A stretch of 64,000 nucleotides of DNA, from the NCBI RefSeq assembly GCF_027941835.1, contig NZ_CP116005.1, positions 496,001-560,000 of the forward strand, written 5' to 3'. Position numbers and translations under genes: made by a program. Positions 27,182 to 35,693 of this stretch are shown here, in pieces. The stretch's first letter is position 1; every line of letters starts with the position of its first letter. This DNA comes from Sphingosinicella microcystinivorans (GTDB taxonomy: Bacteria > Pseudomonadota > Alphaproteobacteria > Sphingomonadales > Sphingomonadaceae). The notes under the pieces are model-generated. The model was given only the letters and a program-made list of their open reading frames with translations, was not told the DNA's origin and did no database searches.

Positions 27182-27934
27182 ATGCTGACGCTCGCCGCCC
27201 TCATGCTGATGCAGGTGGTCGCGCCGCTGCCGGGACCGGCCGCGCCCGCCGGCGACCGCGCGCTCTACGCGGACTGCGTGCGCGCCGCGAACGAAGGCGT
27301 ACCGGGCGCCATCGACGCCGCGACGCGCTGGCTGAACGCGAGCGGCGGCGTGCCCGCGCGGCACTGCCTCGGCCTTGCCTACATGGGCGCGAACCGGCCC
27401 GCCGACGCGGCGCGTGCGTTCGAGGACGCGGCGCGCGTCGCCGAATCGAAGGGCGACGCCTCCGCCGCCGAGCTTTACGGGCAGGCGGGCAACGCGCTGC
27501 TGCTCGCGGGACAGTACGCGCGCGCCGAGGTGGTGCTGAACAATGCGCTCGTGCTCGCGGCGCAGCAGGGCAAGGCGAAGGGCGAACTGCTGATCGACCG
27601 CGCCCGCGCCCGCGAGGCGCAGGGCAACAGCACCGGCGCCCGCGCCGATCTCGAACAGGCGGTCACGCTCGCGCCGAACGACGCGGCGGGCTGGCTGCTG
27701 CTGGGCGCATTGGCGCGGCGCGAGGAGCGGCTCGACGACGCGCGCCCGGCAATCGCGAACGCGCTCAGGCTCGCGCCGAACGACCCCGACGTGCAGCTCG
27801 AGGCGGGCAACATGGCGGCGATGGACGGCGACTATGCGAAGGCCCGGGCGTTGTGGAACGCCGCCGTCCGCGCCGGGCGCGACACGCCCGCCGGCAAGGC
27901 CGCCGACGCCGCGCTGCTCAGGAACCCCGAGTAG
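27182..27934 (+). CDS. Tetratricopeptide-repeat protein
   Basis: A 250-residue helical-repeat protein. A hydrophobic N-terminus (MLTLAALMLMQVVAPLPGPAAPA) looks like a signal peptide, so it is probably exported. After it come about five TPR-like helix pairs, clearest at LYGQAGNALLLAGQYARAEVVLNNAL, AREAQGNSTGARADLEQAVTLAPND and AGNMAAMDGDYAKARALW. It is the last gene of the DUF898-M48-hydrolase operon, starting right after the hydrolase stop. A scaffold role for envelope protein assemblies is plausible but inferred. Confidence 0.82.
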   Translation: MLTLAALMLMQVVAPLPGPAAPAGDRALYADCVRAANEGVPGAIDAATRWLNASGGVPARHCLGLAYMGANRPADAARAFEDAARVAESKGDASAAELYGQAGNALLLAGQYARAEVVLNNALVLAAQQGKAKGELLIDRARAREAQGNSTGARADLEQAVTLAPNDAAGWLLLGALARREERLDDARPAIANALRLAPNDPDVQLEAGNMAAMDGDYAKARALWNAAVRAGRDTPAGKAADAALLRNPE

Positions 27935-27936
27935 CG

Positions 27937-28323
27937 CTATTCGCCCTTCGGCGGCAGCTCCCACGGCGTGAACGACGACAGGCCGCAGCTTCCCGTGGTC
28001 ATCTTCGTCGTCGTGTCGAACAGCGTGATGATGTCGCCGCGGCAGTATTGCGCGATCGACGAGCTGTGCCTGAACGCGTCGTTCTTGAGGCCCCGGCAGC
28101 TTTGCGGGAAGTCCATCCGGTACACGCGGCTCCCGCGCATGTGGAAGAAGGCCACATAGTCGTTCACGGCCTCGACGCGATCGACGTCGCGCTGCTGGAT
28201 GCAGGTCACGGGCTCGCCGACGGCCTTGCCGGGCACGGCGCCGAGCGCCTCCTGGCGCGCCGGGCCATCGTTCGCGGCGCACCCCGCGAGGGCGGCCGCA
28301 GTGAGCAGAAACAGGCTACGCAT
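27937..28323 (-). CDS. Small lipoprotein, DUF6491-like
   Basis: A 128-residue protein with a lipoprotein signal peptide (lipobox LAGC, Cys15). The mature part has a pattern of spaced cysteines (CIQQRDVDRV, SCRGLKND, QYCRGD, GSCGLSSF) and YVAFFHMRGSRVYRMDF. This matches, by eye, the uncharacterised DUF6491 type; the same C-x-GL and late C-x-L features occur in the protein at 48885-49295. Function unknown. It is convergent with the TPR gene, 2 bp apart, and lies downstream of the gamma-glutamyltransferase gene on the same strand. Confidence 0.72.
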   Translation of the reverse strand: MRSLFLLTAAALAGCAANDGPARQEALGAVPGKAVGEPVTCIQQRDVDRVEAVNDYVAFFHMRGSRVYRMDFPQSCRGLKNDAFRHSSSIAQYCRGDIITLFDTTTKMTTGSCGLSSFTPWELPPKGE

Positions 28324-28377
28324 GTGTTTGGTCTCCACTGATCCCCACTGCCCGAATCTAGCAGAATCCAAAGGGGT

Positions 28378-30177
28378 TTAGTAGCCCGCCGCCTGCCCGT
28401 CCTTCCGCATTTCGGAGGCGCCGCGATAGACGCCGGTGCCCGGATCGCGCCAGATCGCCTGATAGCCGCCATAGGGGCCGACCGCGTAGCGCACCGTGTG
28501 GCCGCGCGCGCGAAGCGCCTCGGCGACCGCCTGCGGCACGCCCGATTCGATCTCGACGACGCCGCCGTCCGTCATCGGCGCGCCGCCTTCGGGGTCGGTG
28601 GAGCCGCCGTGGTGGAAACGCGCCGCGTCGCCCGCCGCCTGCACGCCCATGCCGAAGTCGACGATGTTGACGACGATCTGCGCGTGGCCCTGCGGCTGCA
28701 TGGCGCCGCCCATCAGGCCGAAGCTCATCAGCGGCTCGCCGTCCTTCGTGAGGAAAGCGGGGATGATGGTGTGGAACGGGCGCTTGCCGGGCGCGTAGGC
28801 GTTCGGATGCTTCGCATCGAGGCTGAACTGTGCGCCGCGGTCCTGAAACATGAAGCCGAGCGTGCGGCCGCTGCCGTCGTCCGGCACCAGCCCCGAGCCC
28901 ATGCCGCGATAGTTGGACTGGATGAGGCTCACCATCATGCCGTCCTTGTCCGCCACGGCCATGTAGATCGTGTCCTTGCCCGCGCCTTCGATGGCAAGGC
29001 CGGGCATGTCCGTCTTCGCGGCGCGGCCCATGTCGATCGCCGCGCGCAGTTTCGCCGCGCGGTCCTTCGAGAGCAGCTCGGCGAGCGGGATCTTCGCGAA
29101 GGCGGGGTCCGCATAGAAGCGCGCGCGGTCGGCGAAGGCGCGCTTCTTCGCCTCGACGAACACGTGCCAGAAGTCGGGCGAAGCGCGGCCCATCGCCTTC
29201 AGGTCATAGCCTTCGAGGATATTGAGCATTTGCAGCGCGGCGATGCCCTGCCCGTTCGGCGGCAGCTCCCACACGTCGTAGCCGCGATAATTGACCGAGA
29301 CGGGATCGACCCATTCGGACCTATGCGCGGCGAAATCCGCCAACCGGTGCGGCGCGCCGATGCGGCGGAAATACCCGTCCATCGCCCGCGCGAGGCTACC
29401 CTTGTAGAAGGCGTCGCGTCCGCCTTCCGCGATCTCGATCAGCGTCAGCGCGAGGTCGGGATTCCGGAAGACCTCGCCTTCCTTCGGCGCGCGGCCGCCG
29501 GGCATGTAGACCCGGCGCATGTTCCCGATCTCCTCGATGACGCCCGCCTTCGCCAGCGTCTCGAAGCTCGCCGTGCCGCGCGCCCAGTACTCCGCGATCA
29601 GCTCGCTGACCGGGAAGCCCTGCTGCGCGTAGCGGATCGCGGGGGCGAGCACGCGCCGCATCGGCAGCCTGCCGAACTTCGCGTGCATCTCGAACCAGCC
29701 GTCGACCGCGCCCGGAACCGTGACGGAAAGCGCACCCCAATCGGGAATCGTGCCGTCCGCGTCCTGCGCGCCGCGCGGCGTCTTCGCGATGCGCGCCTTG
29801 AGCGCGGCAAGGCTCTGCCCCGAAGGCGCGCGGCCCGAGGCGTTGAGGCCGTGGAGCTTCCCCGTCTTCGGGTCCCGGATGATCGCGAACAGGTCGCCGC
29901 CGATGCCGTTCCCGGTCGGCTCCATCAGGCCGAGCGCGGCGTTCGCCGCGATGGCCGCATCGACGGCGCTGCCGCCCTCCTTCAGCACGTCGAGCGCGAC
30001 CTGTGTCGCGAGCGGCTGGCTGGTCGCGGCCATCCCGTTCAGCCCGAGCACGGCAGACCGCGTGGCGTGCGGCGCGCCCGAATAGCGGTCGCCCTGATCC
30101 TTCAGCACGGGCTCAGCCGCGAGGCCGGCCGAGGACAGCATGACGGCACCCATCGCAAGTCCGGCAAGTCGCTTCAT
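28378..30177 (-). CDS. ggt: Gamma-glutamyltransferase family protein
   Basis: A 599-residue Ntn-hydrolase with a signal peptide (residues 1-20, ending SAGLA-AEP). The conserved GGSAVDAAIAANAALGLMEP and GNGIGGDLFAI are present. The autoprocessing site reads KDTIYMAVADKDG with the candidate nucleophile Thr403; classical enzymes have TTH at this place, so this belongs to the divergent bacterial group where Thr-Ile-Tyr replaces it. It would act in the periplasm on glutathione or other gamma-glutamyl compounds. gloB follows upstream on the same strand, so a glutathione-related context is evident. Confidence 0.88.
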   Translation of the reverse strand: MKRLAGLAMGAVMLSSAGLAAEPVLKDQGDRYSGAPHATRSAVLGLNGMAATSQPLATQVALDVLKEGGSAVDAAIAANAALGLMEPTGNGIGGDLFAIIRDPKTGKLHGLNASGRAPSGQSLAALKARIAKTPRGAQDADGTIPDWGALSVTVPGAVDGWFEMHAKFGRLPMRRVLAPAIRYAQQGFPVSELIAEYWARGTASFETLAKAGVIEEIGNMRRVYMPGGRAPKEGEVFRNPDLALTLIEIAEGGRDAFYKGSLARAMDGYFRRIGAPHRLADFAAHRSEWVDPVSVNYRGYDVWELPPNGQGIAALQMLNILEGYDLKAMGRASPDFWHVFVEAKKRAFADRARFYADPAFAKIPLAELLSKDRAAKLRAAIDMGRAAKTDMPGLAIEGAGKDTIYMAVADKDGMMVSLIQSNYRGMGSGLVPDDGSGRTLGFMFQDRGAQFSLDAKHPNAYAPGKRPFHTIIPAFLTKDGEPLMSFGLMGGAMQPQGHAQIVVNIVDFGMGVQAAGDAARFHHGGSTDPEGGAPMTDGGVVEIESGVPQAVAEALRARGHTVRYAVGPYGGYQAIWRDPGTGVYRGASEMRKDGQAAGY

Positions 30178-30192
30178 GATGCCCCTGTCCCC

Positions 30193-30918
30193 CTATCGGA
30201 AATTGTCCTTCGCCGTGCGCCGCGCCGCGAGTTCGGCAACGCCCTCGGCGCGCGTGAACGGGTTCGTGGCGCGTTCGAGGCCGATGGTGGACGGCACGGT
30301 CGGCTCGCCGCGCCCGCGCATGGCGACGACTTCGGCCTGCCGCGCCGCAAGCGCCGCGTTTCCGGGCTCGACCGTCAGCGCGAAACGCCCGTTCGATTCG
30401 GTGTATTCGTGCGCGCAGTAGACGCGCGTCTCGTCGGGCAGCGCCATCAGCTTGCCGAGGCTGTCGAACATCTGCGCGGGCGTGCCCTCGAACAGCCGCC
30501 CGCAGCCCATCGCGAACAGCGTATCGCCGCAGAAGAGGACGCCGTCTTCGGGGAAGCTGTAGGCGATATGCCCGGCCGTGTGGCCGGGCACGTCGATGAC
30601 GCGGCCTTCGGCGCCGCCGATCCGTACCCTATCGCCCTCGCCCACCGCGCGGTCGATGCCGGTGATCTTCGCCTGCTCGCCCCTCGGGCCGGTGACGGCG
30701 CAGCCCGTGGCCGCCTTGATCTCCGCGTTGCCGCCGACATGGTCGGGGTGCCAGTGCGTGTTCAGGATCTGCGTGATCCGCCAGCCGCGCGCCTTCGCCT
30801 CGGCGAGCACCGGCTCTGCGACGGCGGGATCGACCACCGCCGTCTCGCCGCTCGCCGCATCGTGCGCCAGCCAGACGTAGTTGTCGGAAAGCACGGGGAT
30901 GCGGACGATCTCGAGCAT
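30193..30918 (-). CDS. gloB: Hydroxyacylglutathione hydrolase (glyoxalase II)
   Basis: A 241-residue metallo-beta-lactamase-fold enzyme that hydrolyses S-lactoylglutathione to lactate and glutathione. The binuclear metal motif is NTHWHPDHVGGN (His-x-His-x-Asp-His). Further ligands are the His in DVPGHTAGHI, the Asp in LFCGDTLF and the His in VYCAHEYTESN. The C-terminal glutathione-binding helices end in RRTAKDNFR. It lies 6 bp after gloA on the same strand, forming a methylglyoxal-detoxification pair. Confidence 0.95.
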   Translation of the reverse strand: MLEIVRIPVLSDNYVWLAHDAASGETAVVDPAVAEPVLAEAKARGWRITQILNTHWHPDHVGGNAEIKAATGCAVTGPRGEQAKITGIDRAVGEGDRVRIGGAEGRVIDVPGHTAGHIAYSFPEDGVLFCGDTLFAMGCGRLFEGTPAQMFDSLGKLMALPDETRVYCAHEYTESNGRFALTVEPGNAALAARQAEVVAMRGRGEPTVPSTIGLERATNPFTRAEGVAELAARRTAKDNFR

Positions 30919-30924
30919 GGCGGC

Positions 30925-31341
30925 CTACCAGACCCCCGTGTTGGGCATCGAGGCCCACGGCTCGGCGGGCGGCAGGCGCTCGCCCTTTTGCAGAAGCTCG
31001 ATCGAGACGCCGTCCGGCGAGCGCACGAACGCCATGTGCCCGTCGCGCGGCGGGCGGTTGATGGTGACGCCGCCGTCCATCAGCCGCCGGCAGGAGTCGT
31101 AGATGTCGTCCACCGCATAGGCGAGATGGCCGAAGTTGCGCCCGCCCGTGTAGACCTCGGGGTCCCAGTTGAAGGTGAGTTCCACCTGCGCGTCCTCGTC
31201 GCCGGGCGCGGCGAGATAGACGAGCGTGAAGCGCCCGGCCTCGCTGTCCATCCGGCGCACCTCGTCGAGGCCGAGCAAATTGTAGAAGGCGATGCTCGCC
31301 TCGAGATCGCTGACGCGCACCATCGTATGGAGATACTTCAT
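30925..31341 (-). CDS. gloA: Lactoylglutathione lyase (glyoxalase I)
   Basis: A 138-residue VOC-fold glyoxalase I, converting the methylglyoxal-glutathione hemithioacetal to S-lactoylglutathione. Metal ligands fit: His5 (LHTMVRVSD), the Glu in QVELTFNWD, the His in NFGHLAYAVDD and the Glu in GVSIELLQKG. The short length without the extra loops fits the Ni-type bacterial class. Its ATG region overlaps the stop of the upstream thioesterase gene by 4 bp, and gloB follows, so the three genes form one unit. Confidence 0.94.
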   Translation of the reverse strand: MKYLHTMVRVSDLEASIAFYNLLGLDEVRRMDSEAGRFTLVYLAAPGDEDAQVELTFNWDPEVYTGGRNFGHLAYAVDDIYDSCRRLMDGGVTINRPPRDGHMAFVRSPDGVSIELLQKGERLPPAEPWASMPNTGVW

Positions 31342-31790
31342 GCGGCTGCCTTTTCCGCCCTGAGCGGGCGCCCTTCATAATCCTCGAAACAGCGGACGAC
31401 CCAGTCCGGCACCGGCGCGGGGGCACCGCGTGCTTCGGCGACGTTCACCGCCACCTGCTCGCCGACCGCGCGCAGGTCGTCCGCACCCGCGCCGTGAATC
31501 TCGTAGTCGAGGTGGAACGAGCTGTTGCCGATGCGGCGGCAGCGTACGCAGATGTCGATCATCTCGTCGAGCAGCACCGGCTTCTTGTATTCCACGACGT
31601 TGCGCGCGACGTGGAACTCGGGGCCCATGCCGGTCGGCGACAGGGCGTAGATGCCGACCGCGCGCCAGTATTCGGTGATGCCGATGTCGAGATATTCGAG
31701 ATAGCGGGAGTTGAAGACGATGCCCTGCGGATCGCATTCCGCGTAGCGGACGCGCTTGGGGAACGAGAACCGGAAATCGGCGCGCGGCAT
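31338..31790 (-). CDS. Hotdog-fold acyl-CoA thioesterase (4HBT)
   Basis: A 150-residue hotdog-fold thioesterase of the YbgC/4-hydroxybenzoyl-CoA type. The signature YAECDPQGIVFNSRYLEYLD, with the catalytic Asp in D-P-Q-G, is at about residues 17-36. The central helix and sheet follow the family. Acyl-CoA substrates cannot be named. It is the first gene of the unit that continues with gloA (4-bp overlap) and gloB, and is divergent from the SIMPL-domain gene. Confidence 0.9.
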   Translation of the reverse strand: MPRADFRFSFPKRVRYAECDPQGIVFNSRYLEYLDIGITEYWRAVGIYALSPTGMGPEFHVARNVVEYKKPVLLDEMIDICVRCRRIGNSSFHLDYEIHGAGADDLRAVGEQVAVNVAEARGAPAPVPDWVVRCFEDYEGRPLRAEKAAA

Positions 31791-31867
31791 GGAGCCCTTT
31801 CTTCGTTCAGCTGTTGTGCAGCGGCAGGACGCGATAGAGTGCGCCGAAACCGCTTATGGGGCATACA

Positions 31868-32587
31868 ATGGCCGCTGACACCGCCAACCGCAACTCATCA
31901 CTCATCATAGCCGCCGCCATTCTGGCGATCGGCGTCATCCTCGGCGGCTATCTCCTCGGCGACGGGCTGAAGCGCGCGCGCCTCGCCGACCGCGCCGTCA
32001 TGATGCGTGGGCTCGCCGAGCGCGACGTGACCGCCGACCTCGCCACGTGGACGATCCGCACGCTCTCGACGGGCAACAACTTCGCCGCCGTGCAGGCCGA
32101 CGCCGCGCAGGACGCGGAAACGATCCGCACCTATCTCGGCGAGCACGGCTTCACCGCAGCCGACCTCCAGCCCGCGGGCATCAGCGTCAGCCAGTGGAAC
32201 AACAACGGCATCGACCAGATTCAGGTGCGCCAGCAGTTCCGCCTGCGCACCACCAGAATCGCCGAGGCCAAGGCCGCGCACGCCGGGCAGGCGGCGCTGC
32301 TGGCGCGCGGCGTCGCGCTGGAGGACGGCGGGCCCTCGATCGCCTACAGCTTCACGAAGCTGAACGATGTGAAGCCGGCGATGATCGCGGAAGCCACCAA
32401 GGACGCGCGCAAGGGCGCCGAACAGTTCGCCAAGGATTCGGGCGCGAGCGTCGGCAGCATCCGCTCGGCGAGCCAGGGCTATTTCTCGATCCAGTCGCGC
32501 GACGGCGATTCGGGCGGCCCCGCCGACGCATCGCCGGAGCAGAAGGTGCGCGTGGTGACGACGGTGGAGTTCTACCTGAAAGACTGA
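31868..32587 (+). CDS. SIMPL-domain (DUF541) protein
   Basis: A 239-residue protein with an N-terminal membrane anchor at about residues 11-32 (LIIAAAILAIGVILGGYLLG) and a periplasmic SIMPL/DUF541 domain: RGLAERDVTADLATWTI, then paired helices and a late VVTTVEFYL strand. SIMPL proteins are widespread envelope proteins linked to oxidative stress tolerance; the mechanism is unclear. ATG 31868 fits a GGGG ribosome-binding stretch better than ATG 31856. Its 3' end faces dnaA, with a REP-like half-site in the 38-bp gap. Confidence 0.86.
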   Translation: MAADTANRNSSLIIAAAILAIGVILGGYLLGDGLKRARLADRAVMMRGLAERDVTADLATWTIRTLSTGNNFAAVQADAAQDAETIRTYLGEHGFTAADLQPAGISVSQWNNNGIDQIQVRQQFRLRTTRIAEAKAAHAGQAALLARGVALEDGGPSIAYSFTKLNDVKPAMIAEATKDARKGAEQFAKDSGASVGSIRSASQGYFSIQSRDGDSGGPADASPEQKVRVVTTVEFYLKD

Positions 32588-32607
32588 GGGGACATGACCT
32601 CGACGTC

Positions 32608-32626
32608 GTGCGTCCCTCGACTTCGC
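32608..32626. repeat. REP-like half-site at the dnaA stop codon
   Basis: The 19-mer gtgcgtccctcgacttcgc is identical to one arm of the palindrome at 57790-57864 (bases 57866-57848 read on the minus strand). Its last base is part of the dnaA stop codon (TAG, 32626-32628 on the minus strand). No matching second arm is present here, so it is a solo half. Confidence 0.6.
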
Positions 32627-34056
32627 TATGCGTCGATGATCCGCGTCAGCCGCGTGATGTCGGCGTCGAGTTCGCTGTCGTCGGCGCGCAGCTCCTCGAT
32701 GCGCTTCACGGCGTGCATCACCGTGGTGTGGTCGCGCCCGCCGAAGCGGCGGCCGATGTCGGGGAGCGAGCGCGGCGTCAGGCGCTTGGCGAGGAACATC
32801 GCCACCTGACGCGGCCGCGCCACCTCGCGCGCGCGGCGCGCCGACAGGAGATCGCTGAGCTTGATCGCGTAGTAGTCCGCCACCTTGCGCTGGATCTCGT
32901 CGATCGTGACCTTGCGGTCGTGCGCCTTCAGCACGTCCGCCAGCACCTGCCGCGCGAAATCGAGGTCGATGGGTTTGCCCACCAGCGTCGAGTAGGCGAC
33001 GATGCGATTGAGCGCACCCTCCAGCTCGCGCACGTTCGAGGTGATCTTGCGCGCGAGGAAGTCGATCACGTCCTCGCCGACGGTCGCGCCCGGCAGACGC
33101 TTCATCTTCTCGAGGAGGATGCTGAGCCGAAGCTCGTAGTCGGCCGGGTTGATGTCGGCGACGAGGCCCCACGCGAGGCGCGAGAGGATGCGGTTCTCGA
33201 TGCCTTCGAGGTTCTGTGGCGAGCGGTCGGCGGTGATGACCAGCCGTTTCCCCGCCGAGATGATCTCGTTCATCGTGTGGAAGAACTCTTCCTGCGTCGA
33301 ATCCTTGCCCGCGATGAACTGCACGTCGTCGATCATCAGGAGGTCGGCGGAGCGCAGCCGGTGCTTGAACGACAGCGTGTCCTTGTCGCGCATCGCCGAG
33401 ACGAACTCGACCATGAACTTCTCGGCCGACATGTAGACGACCTTCGCGCCCGGCATGGCGCTCCGGATCTGCCAGCCGATGGCGTGCATCAGGTGCGTCT
33501 TGCCGAGGCCCGTGGTGCCGTGGAGGAACAGCGGGTTGAAGTCGATGGGGCCGCCCTCGGCGACCGTGCGCGCGGCGTTGTAGGCAAGCTCGTTCGCCTT
33601 GCCGACGACGAAGCTGTCGAACGTGTAGCGCGGCTCCAGCGCGACGCCGAAAGCCGGTTCCTCGCGCACCGCCGCCGGCGCGGGCGCGGACTCCGCGGCG
33701 GCGGCCCGGAGGCCGTTCTCGACGACGATGCGGACATGCCGGACGGCAGGCGACTGCGCCGCCCAGAGCAGCCGCAGCCGCTCCGCGAAATGGCTCCTGA
33801 TCCAGTCCGCCGTGAAGTGCGTCGGCGAGCCGAGCGTCACCGTGTCGGCATCGACGCTGACGAGGGCGAGCGGCTTCAGCCAGCTGTCGTAGGTGCGCGC
33901 GCCGTACTCGGCGCGCAGGTGCGCGCGAATCGTCTGCCAGATCGATTCGGCCGAATCGGTGCCGGAGAGGAACAGGGAGACGCCCTGCGCCGGGCTGCGC
34001 CCGGCCGCGTCCGTCACCGGCACGCACCGTTTCCCCGCCTGTTTGCCGTGCGTCAT
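32626..34056 (-). CDS. dnaA: Chromosomal replication initiator protein DnaA
   Basis: A 476-residue DnaA. Domain I is near residues 30-100 (SIWQTIRAHLRAEYGARTYDSWLKPL), domain III carries Walker A GTTGLGKTHLMHA and Walker B LLMIDDVQFIAGK, and domain IV has the DNA-binding signature GGRDHTTVMHAVKRIE near the end. It forms ATP-bound filaments that open oriC. ATG 34056 is chosen because a GGGGG stretch precedes it; ATG 34074 is possible. rpsT lies upstream on the same strand, which is common in sphingomonads. The stop codon is within a REP-like half-site. Confidence 0.96.
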   Translation of the reverse strand: MTHGKQAGKRCVPVTDAAGRSPAQGVSLFLSGTDSAESIWQTIRAHLRAEYGARTYDSWLKPLALVSVDADTVTLGSPTHFTADWIRSHFAERLRLLWAAQSPAVRHVRIVVENGLRAAAAESAPAPAAVREEPAFGVALEPRYTFDSFVVGKANELAYNAARTVAEGGPIDFNPLFLHGTTGLGKTHLMHAIGWQIRSAMPGAKVVYMSAEKFMVEFVSAMRDKDTLSFKHRLRSADLLMIDDVQFIAGKDSTQEEFFHTMNEIISAGKRLVITADRSPQNLEGIENRILSRLAWGLVADINPADYELRLSILLEKMKRLPGATVGEDVIDFLARKITSNVRELEGALNRIVAYSTLVGKPIDLDFARQVLADVLKAHDRKVTIDEIQRKVADYYAIKLSDLLSARRAREVARPRQVAMFLAKRLTPRSLPDIGRRFGGRDHTTVMHAVKRIEELRADDSELDADITRLTRIIDA

Positions 34057-34380
34057 ATCCCCCAAACCCAGCATCCTCAGACCAAGGCACACGCACGGCG
34101 ACTCGCCGAACGCCAAACCAACGAAACAGCATCGTCCCGCCGGTCTATCGGCGGGAACGCGGCGTACTCTTGCGTCACTTTGGGGAAGGAGCGAACTCCC
34201 CTTTGGCGCGAAGCCGGGGGCCACCTTAGGCAGGCCCCGGACGGGCTTTCAAGGGCCGCCGGTGCCACGAAAATGAAATAAAAGATTTGACAAGGACGCC
34301 CGCCGATTCGCCGCTCCGGGCCCGCCGAAAGGCATGGTCCGTCACGCAGGCGGAACGAATCGCGAATGTGTCCCAAAGCA
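34057..34380. other. Intergenic region between dnaA and rpsT
   Basis: Some 324 bp between the dnaA start and the rpsT terminator hold no gene that I can support. It should contain the dnaA promoter. I found no clear match to the DnaA box TTATCCACA on either strand, so there is no sign of a chromosomal origin here. An AT-rich run aaatgaaataaaagatttgac lies around 34270-34290 and is a possible promoter or unwinding stretch. Confidence 0.4.
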
Positions 34381-34407
34381 AAACGCCGCCGGAATCCGGC
34401 GGCGTTT
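34381..34407 (-). terminator. Rho-independent terminator of rpsT
   Basis: A perfect 12-bp stem, aaacgccgccgg at 34381-34392 and its complement at 34396-34407, with a 3-base loop, 23 bp past the rpsT stop. On the minus strand it is followed by a T-rich stretch (ttttgcttt). Confidence 0.9.
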
Positions 34408-34429
34408 GATCCTTGAATTCAAAGGATTT

Positions 34430-34693
34430 TCAGGCGAGCGCCTTCACGCGCTTGCTGAGTCGCGAGATGGTCCGCGCCACGGTGTTCTTGTGGAGAACGC
34501 CCTTGGTGACGCCCCGCATCATCTCCGGCTGCGCGGCCTTCAGCGCGGCGGCGGCCTCGTCCTTCTTGCCGCCCTCGAGCGCGGCCTCGACACCCTTCAC
34601 GAAGGTGCGGATGCGGCTGACGCGCGACTTGTTGATCGCCTGGCGGCGGCTGTTGCGACGGATGCGCTTGCGCGCTTGCGGTGTATTCGCCAT
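34430..34693 (-). CDS. rpsT: 30S ribosomal protein S20
   Basis: An 87-residue S20, a 16S-rRNA-binding helical bundle protein. It begins [14 protein letters not shown] and has the typical basic helices with [18 protein letters not shown] at the end. Start ATG 34693. A strong terminator follows at 34381-34407, so read-through into dnaA is probably limited. The gene is divergent from the thioesterase gene at 34898. Confidence 0.97.
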   Translation of the reverse strand: MANTPQARKRIRRNSRRQAINKSRVSRIRTFVKGVEAALEGGKKDEAAAALKAAQPEMMRGVTKGVLHKNTVARTISRLSKRVKALA

Positions 34694-34897
34694 CGGGTCC
34701 TCGAATGATCCTGATCCGGACCGGCGCACGGGCCGGCTGGACGCGGGGAGACCCGCGCCCGGGAAAGCGGGCCTCCTACAAGGCGCCGCTGCCGCCGTCA
34801 AGCACGCTTTGCCGCCGCCTTCCTCACAAGTTTCGGGATGTACAGCGTCCGGGCCGCCGATAGTCTCCCGGCGTTTTTGAACGGCAAGGACGGAACC

Positions 34898-35686
34898 GTG
34901 GCAACAAGCCTGGGCGCAATGCTCGCCGCCGCGCGCATCGAGGGGGACGGCGCGGGCTACACGATCACCGGGGAATGGATGCAGGGGCGCACCACCTACG
35001 GCGGGCTTTCGGCGGCGCTGTGCCTTGCCGGGACGCTTGTCGCCCACGCGGACCTGCCGCCGCTCCGCTCGGCGCAGATCGCCTTCATCGGCCCGGCCGG
35101 AGGCGACGTGACGGCGCGCTCGCGCGTGCTGCGGCAGGGCAAGTCGATGACCTATGCGGAGGCCGACCTCCGCCAGGGCGAGGCGCTGGCGACGCGCTGC
35201 GTCTTCGCGTTCGGCAGCGGCCGCGAATCGGCGATCGGCATCGACCATTTCCCGATGCCCGCCGTCTCCGCTCCCGATGCGTGCGAGCCGCTATGGCGCA
35301 AACGCACGCCGCTGAGCTTCCTCCAGCAGTTCGACGCGCGCGTCGGCTTCGGCGGCAGGCCGGGCGACGGCACGGGGAACGGCGACATCGCCTACTGGTT
35401 CCGCCTGCGCGAGCCCGCCGGCATCCCGCCCGCCGTGCGCCTGCTCGCCCTCGCCGACACGCCGCCGCCCGCGGTGATGCCGATGTTCAATACGTTCGCG
35501 CCGATCAGCACCGCGACATGGCAGATCGAGGTGCTCGACACCGGGGCGAGCGGCGAGGGCTGGCACCTCATCCGCTCGACGGCGGAGACCGGCGCGAACG
35601 GCTACACCTCGCAGACGATGGGCATGTGGGATGAGCGGGGCCGCCCCGTGCTGGCGGGGCGGCAGATGGTGGCGCTGTTCGGCTAG
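34898..35686 (+). CDS. TesB-like double-hotdog thioesterase family protein
   Basis: A 262-residue protein with two hotdog modules of the TesB-like (acyl-CoA thioesterase) type. The N-terminal module has [16 protein letters not shown], matching the G-x-x-x-G-G helix start of the family, and the C-terminal module has [31 protein letters not shown], the usual closing strand pair. It would hydrolyse medium- or long-chain acyl-CoA; the substrate is unknown. Start GTG 34898, with AAGGA about 7 bases upstream, is preferred to the ATG at 34838, which has no such site. Confidence 0.84.
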   Translation: MATSLGAMLAAARIEGDGAGYTITGEWMQGRTTYGGLSAALCLAGTLVAHADLPPLRSAQIAFIGPAGGDVTARSRVLRQGKSMTYAEADLRQGEALATRCVFAFGSGRESAIGIDHFPMPAVSAPDACEPLWRKRTPLSFLQQFDARVGFGGRPGDGTGNGDIAYWFRLREPAGIPPAVRLLALADTPPPAVMPMFNTFAPISTATWQIEVLDTGASGEGWHLIRSTAETGANGYTSQTMGMWDERGRPVLAGRQMVALFG

Positions 35687-35693
35687 ACCCGCG

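Noticed and set aside
28498-31380. 960-codon open frame on the + strand across ggt, gloB and gloA
   Set aside because: It is antisense to three clear enzymes and has no recognisable motif.
32047-34281. Long frames on both strands over dnaA other than dnaA itself
   Set aside because: DnaA Walker and DNA-binding motifs are unambiguous in one frame; the others are high-GC shadows.
34057-34429. Chromosomal origin beside dnaA
   Set aside because: No clear DnaA boxes (TTATCCACA-like) are visible in the region; many alphaproteobacteria have oriC elsewhere.
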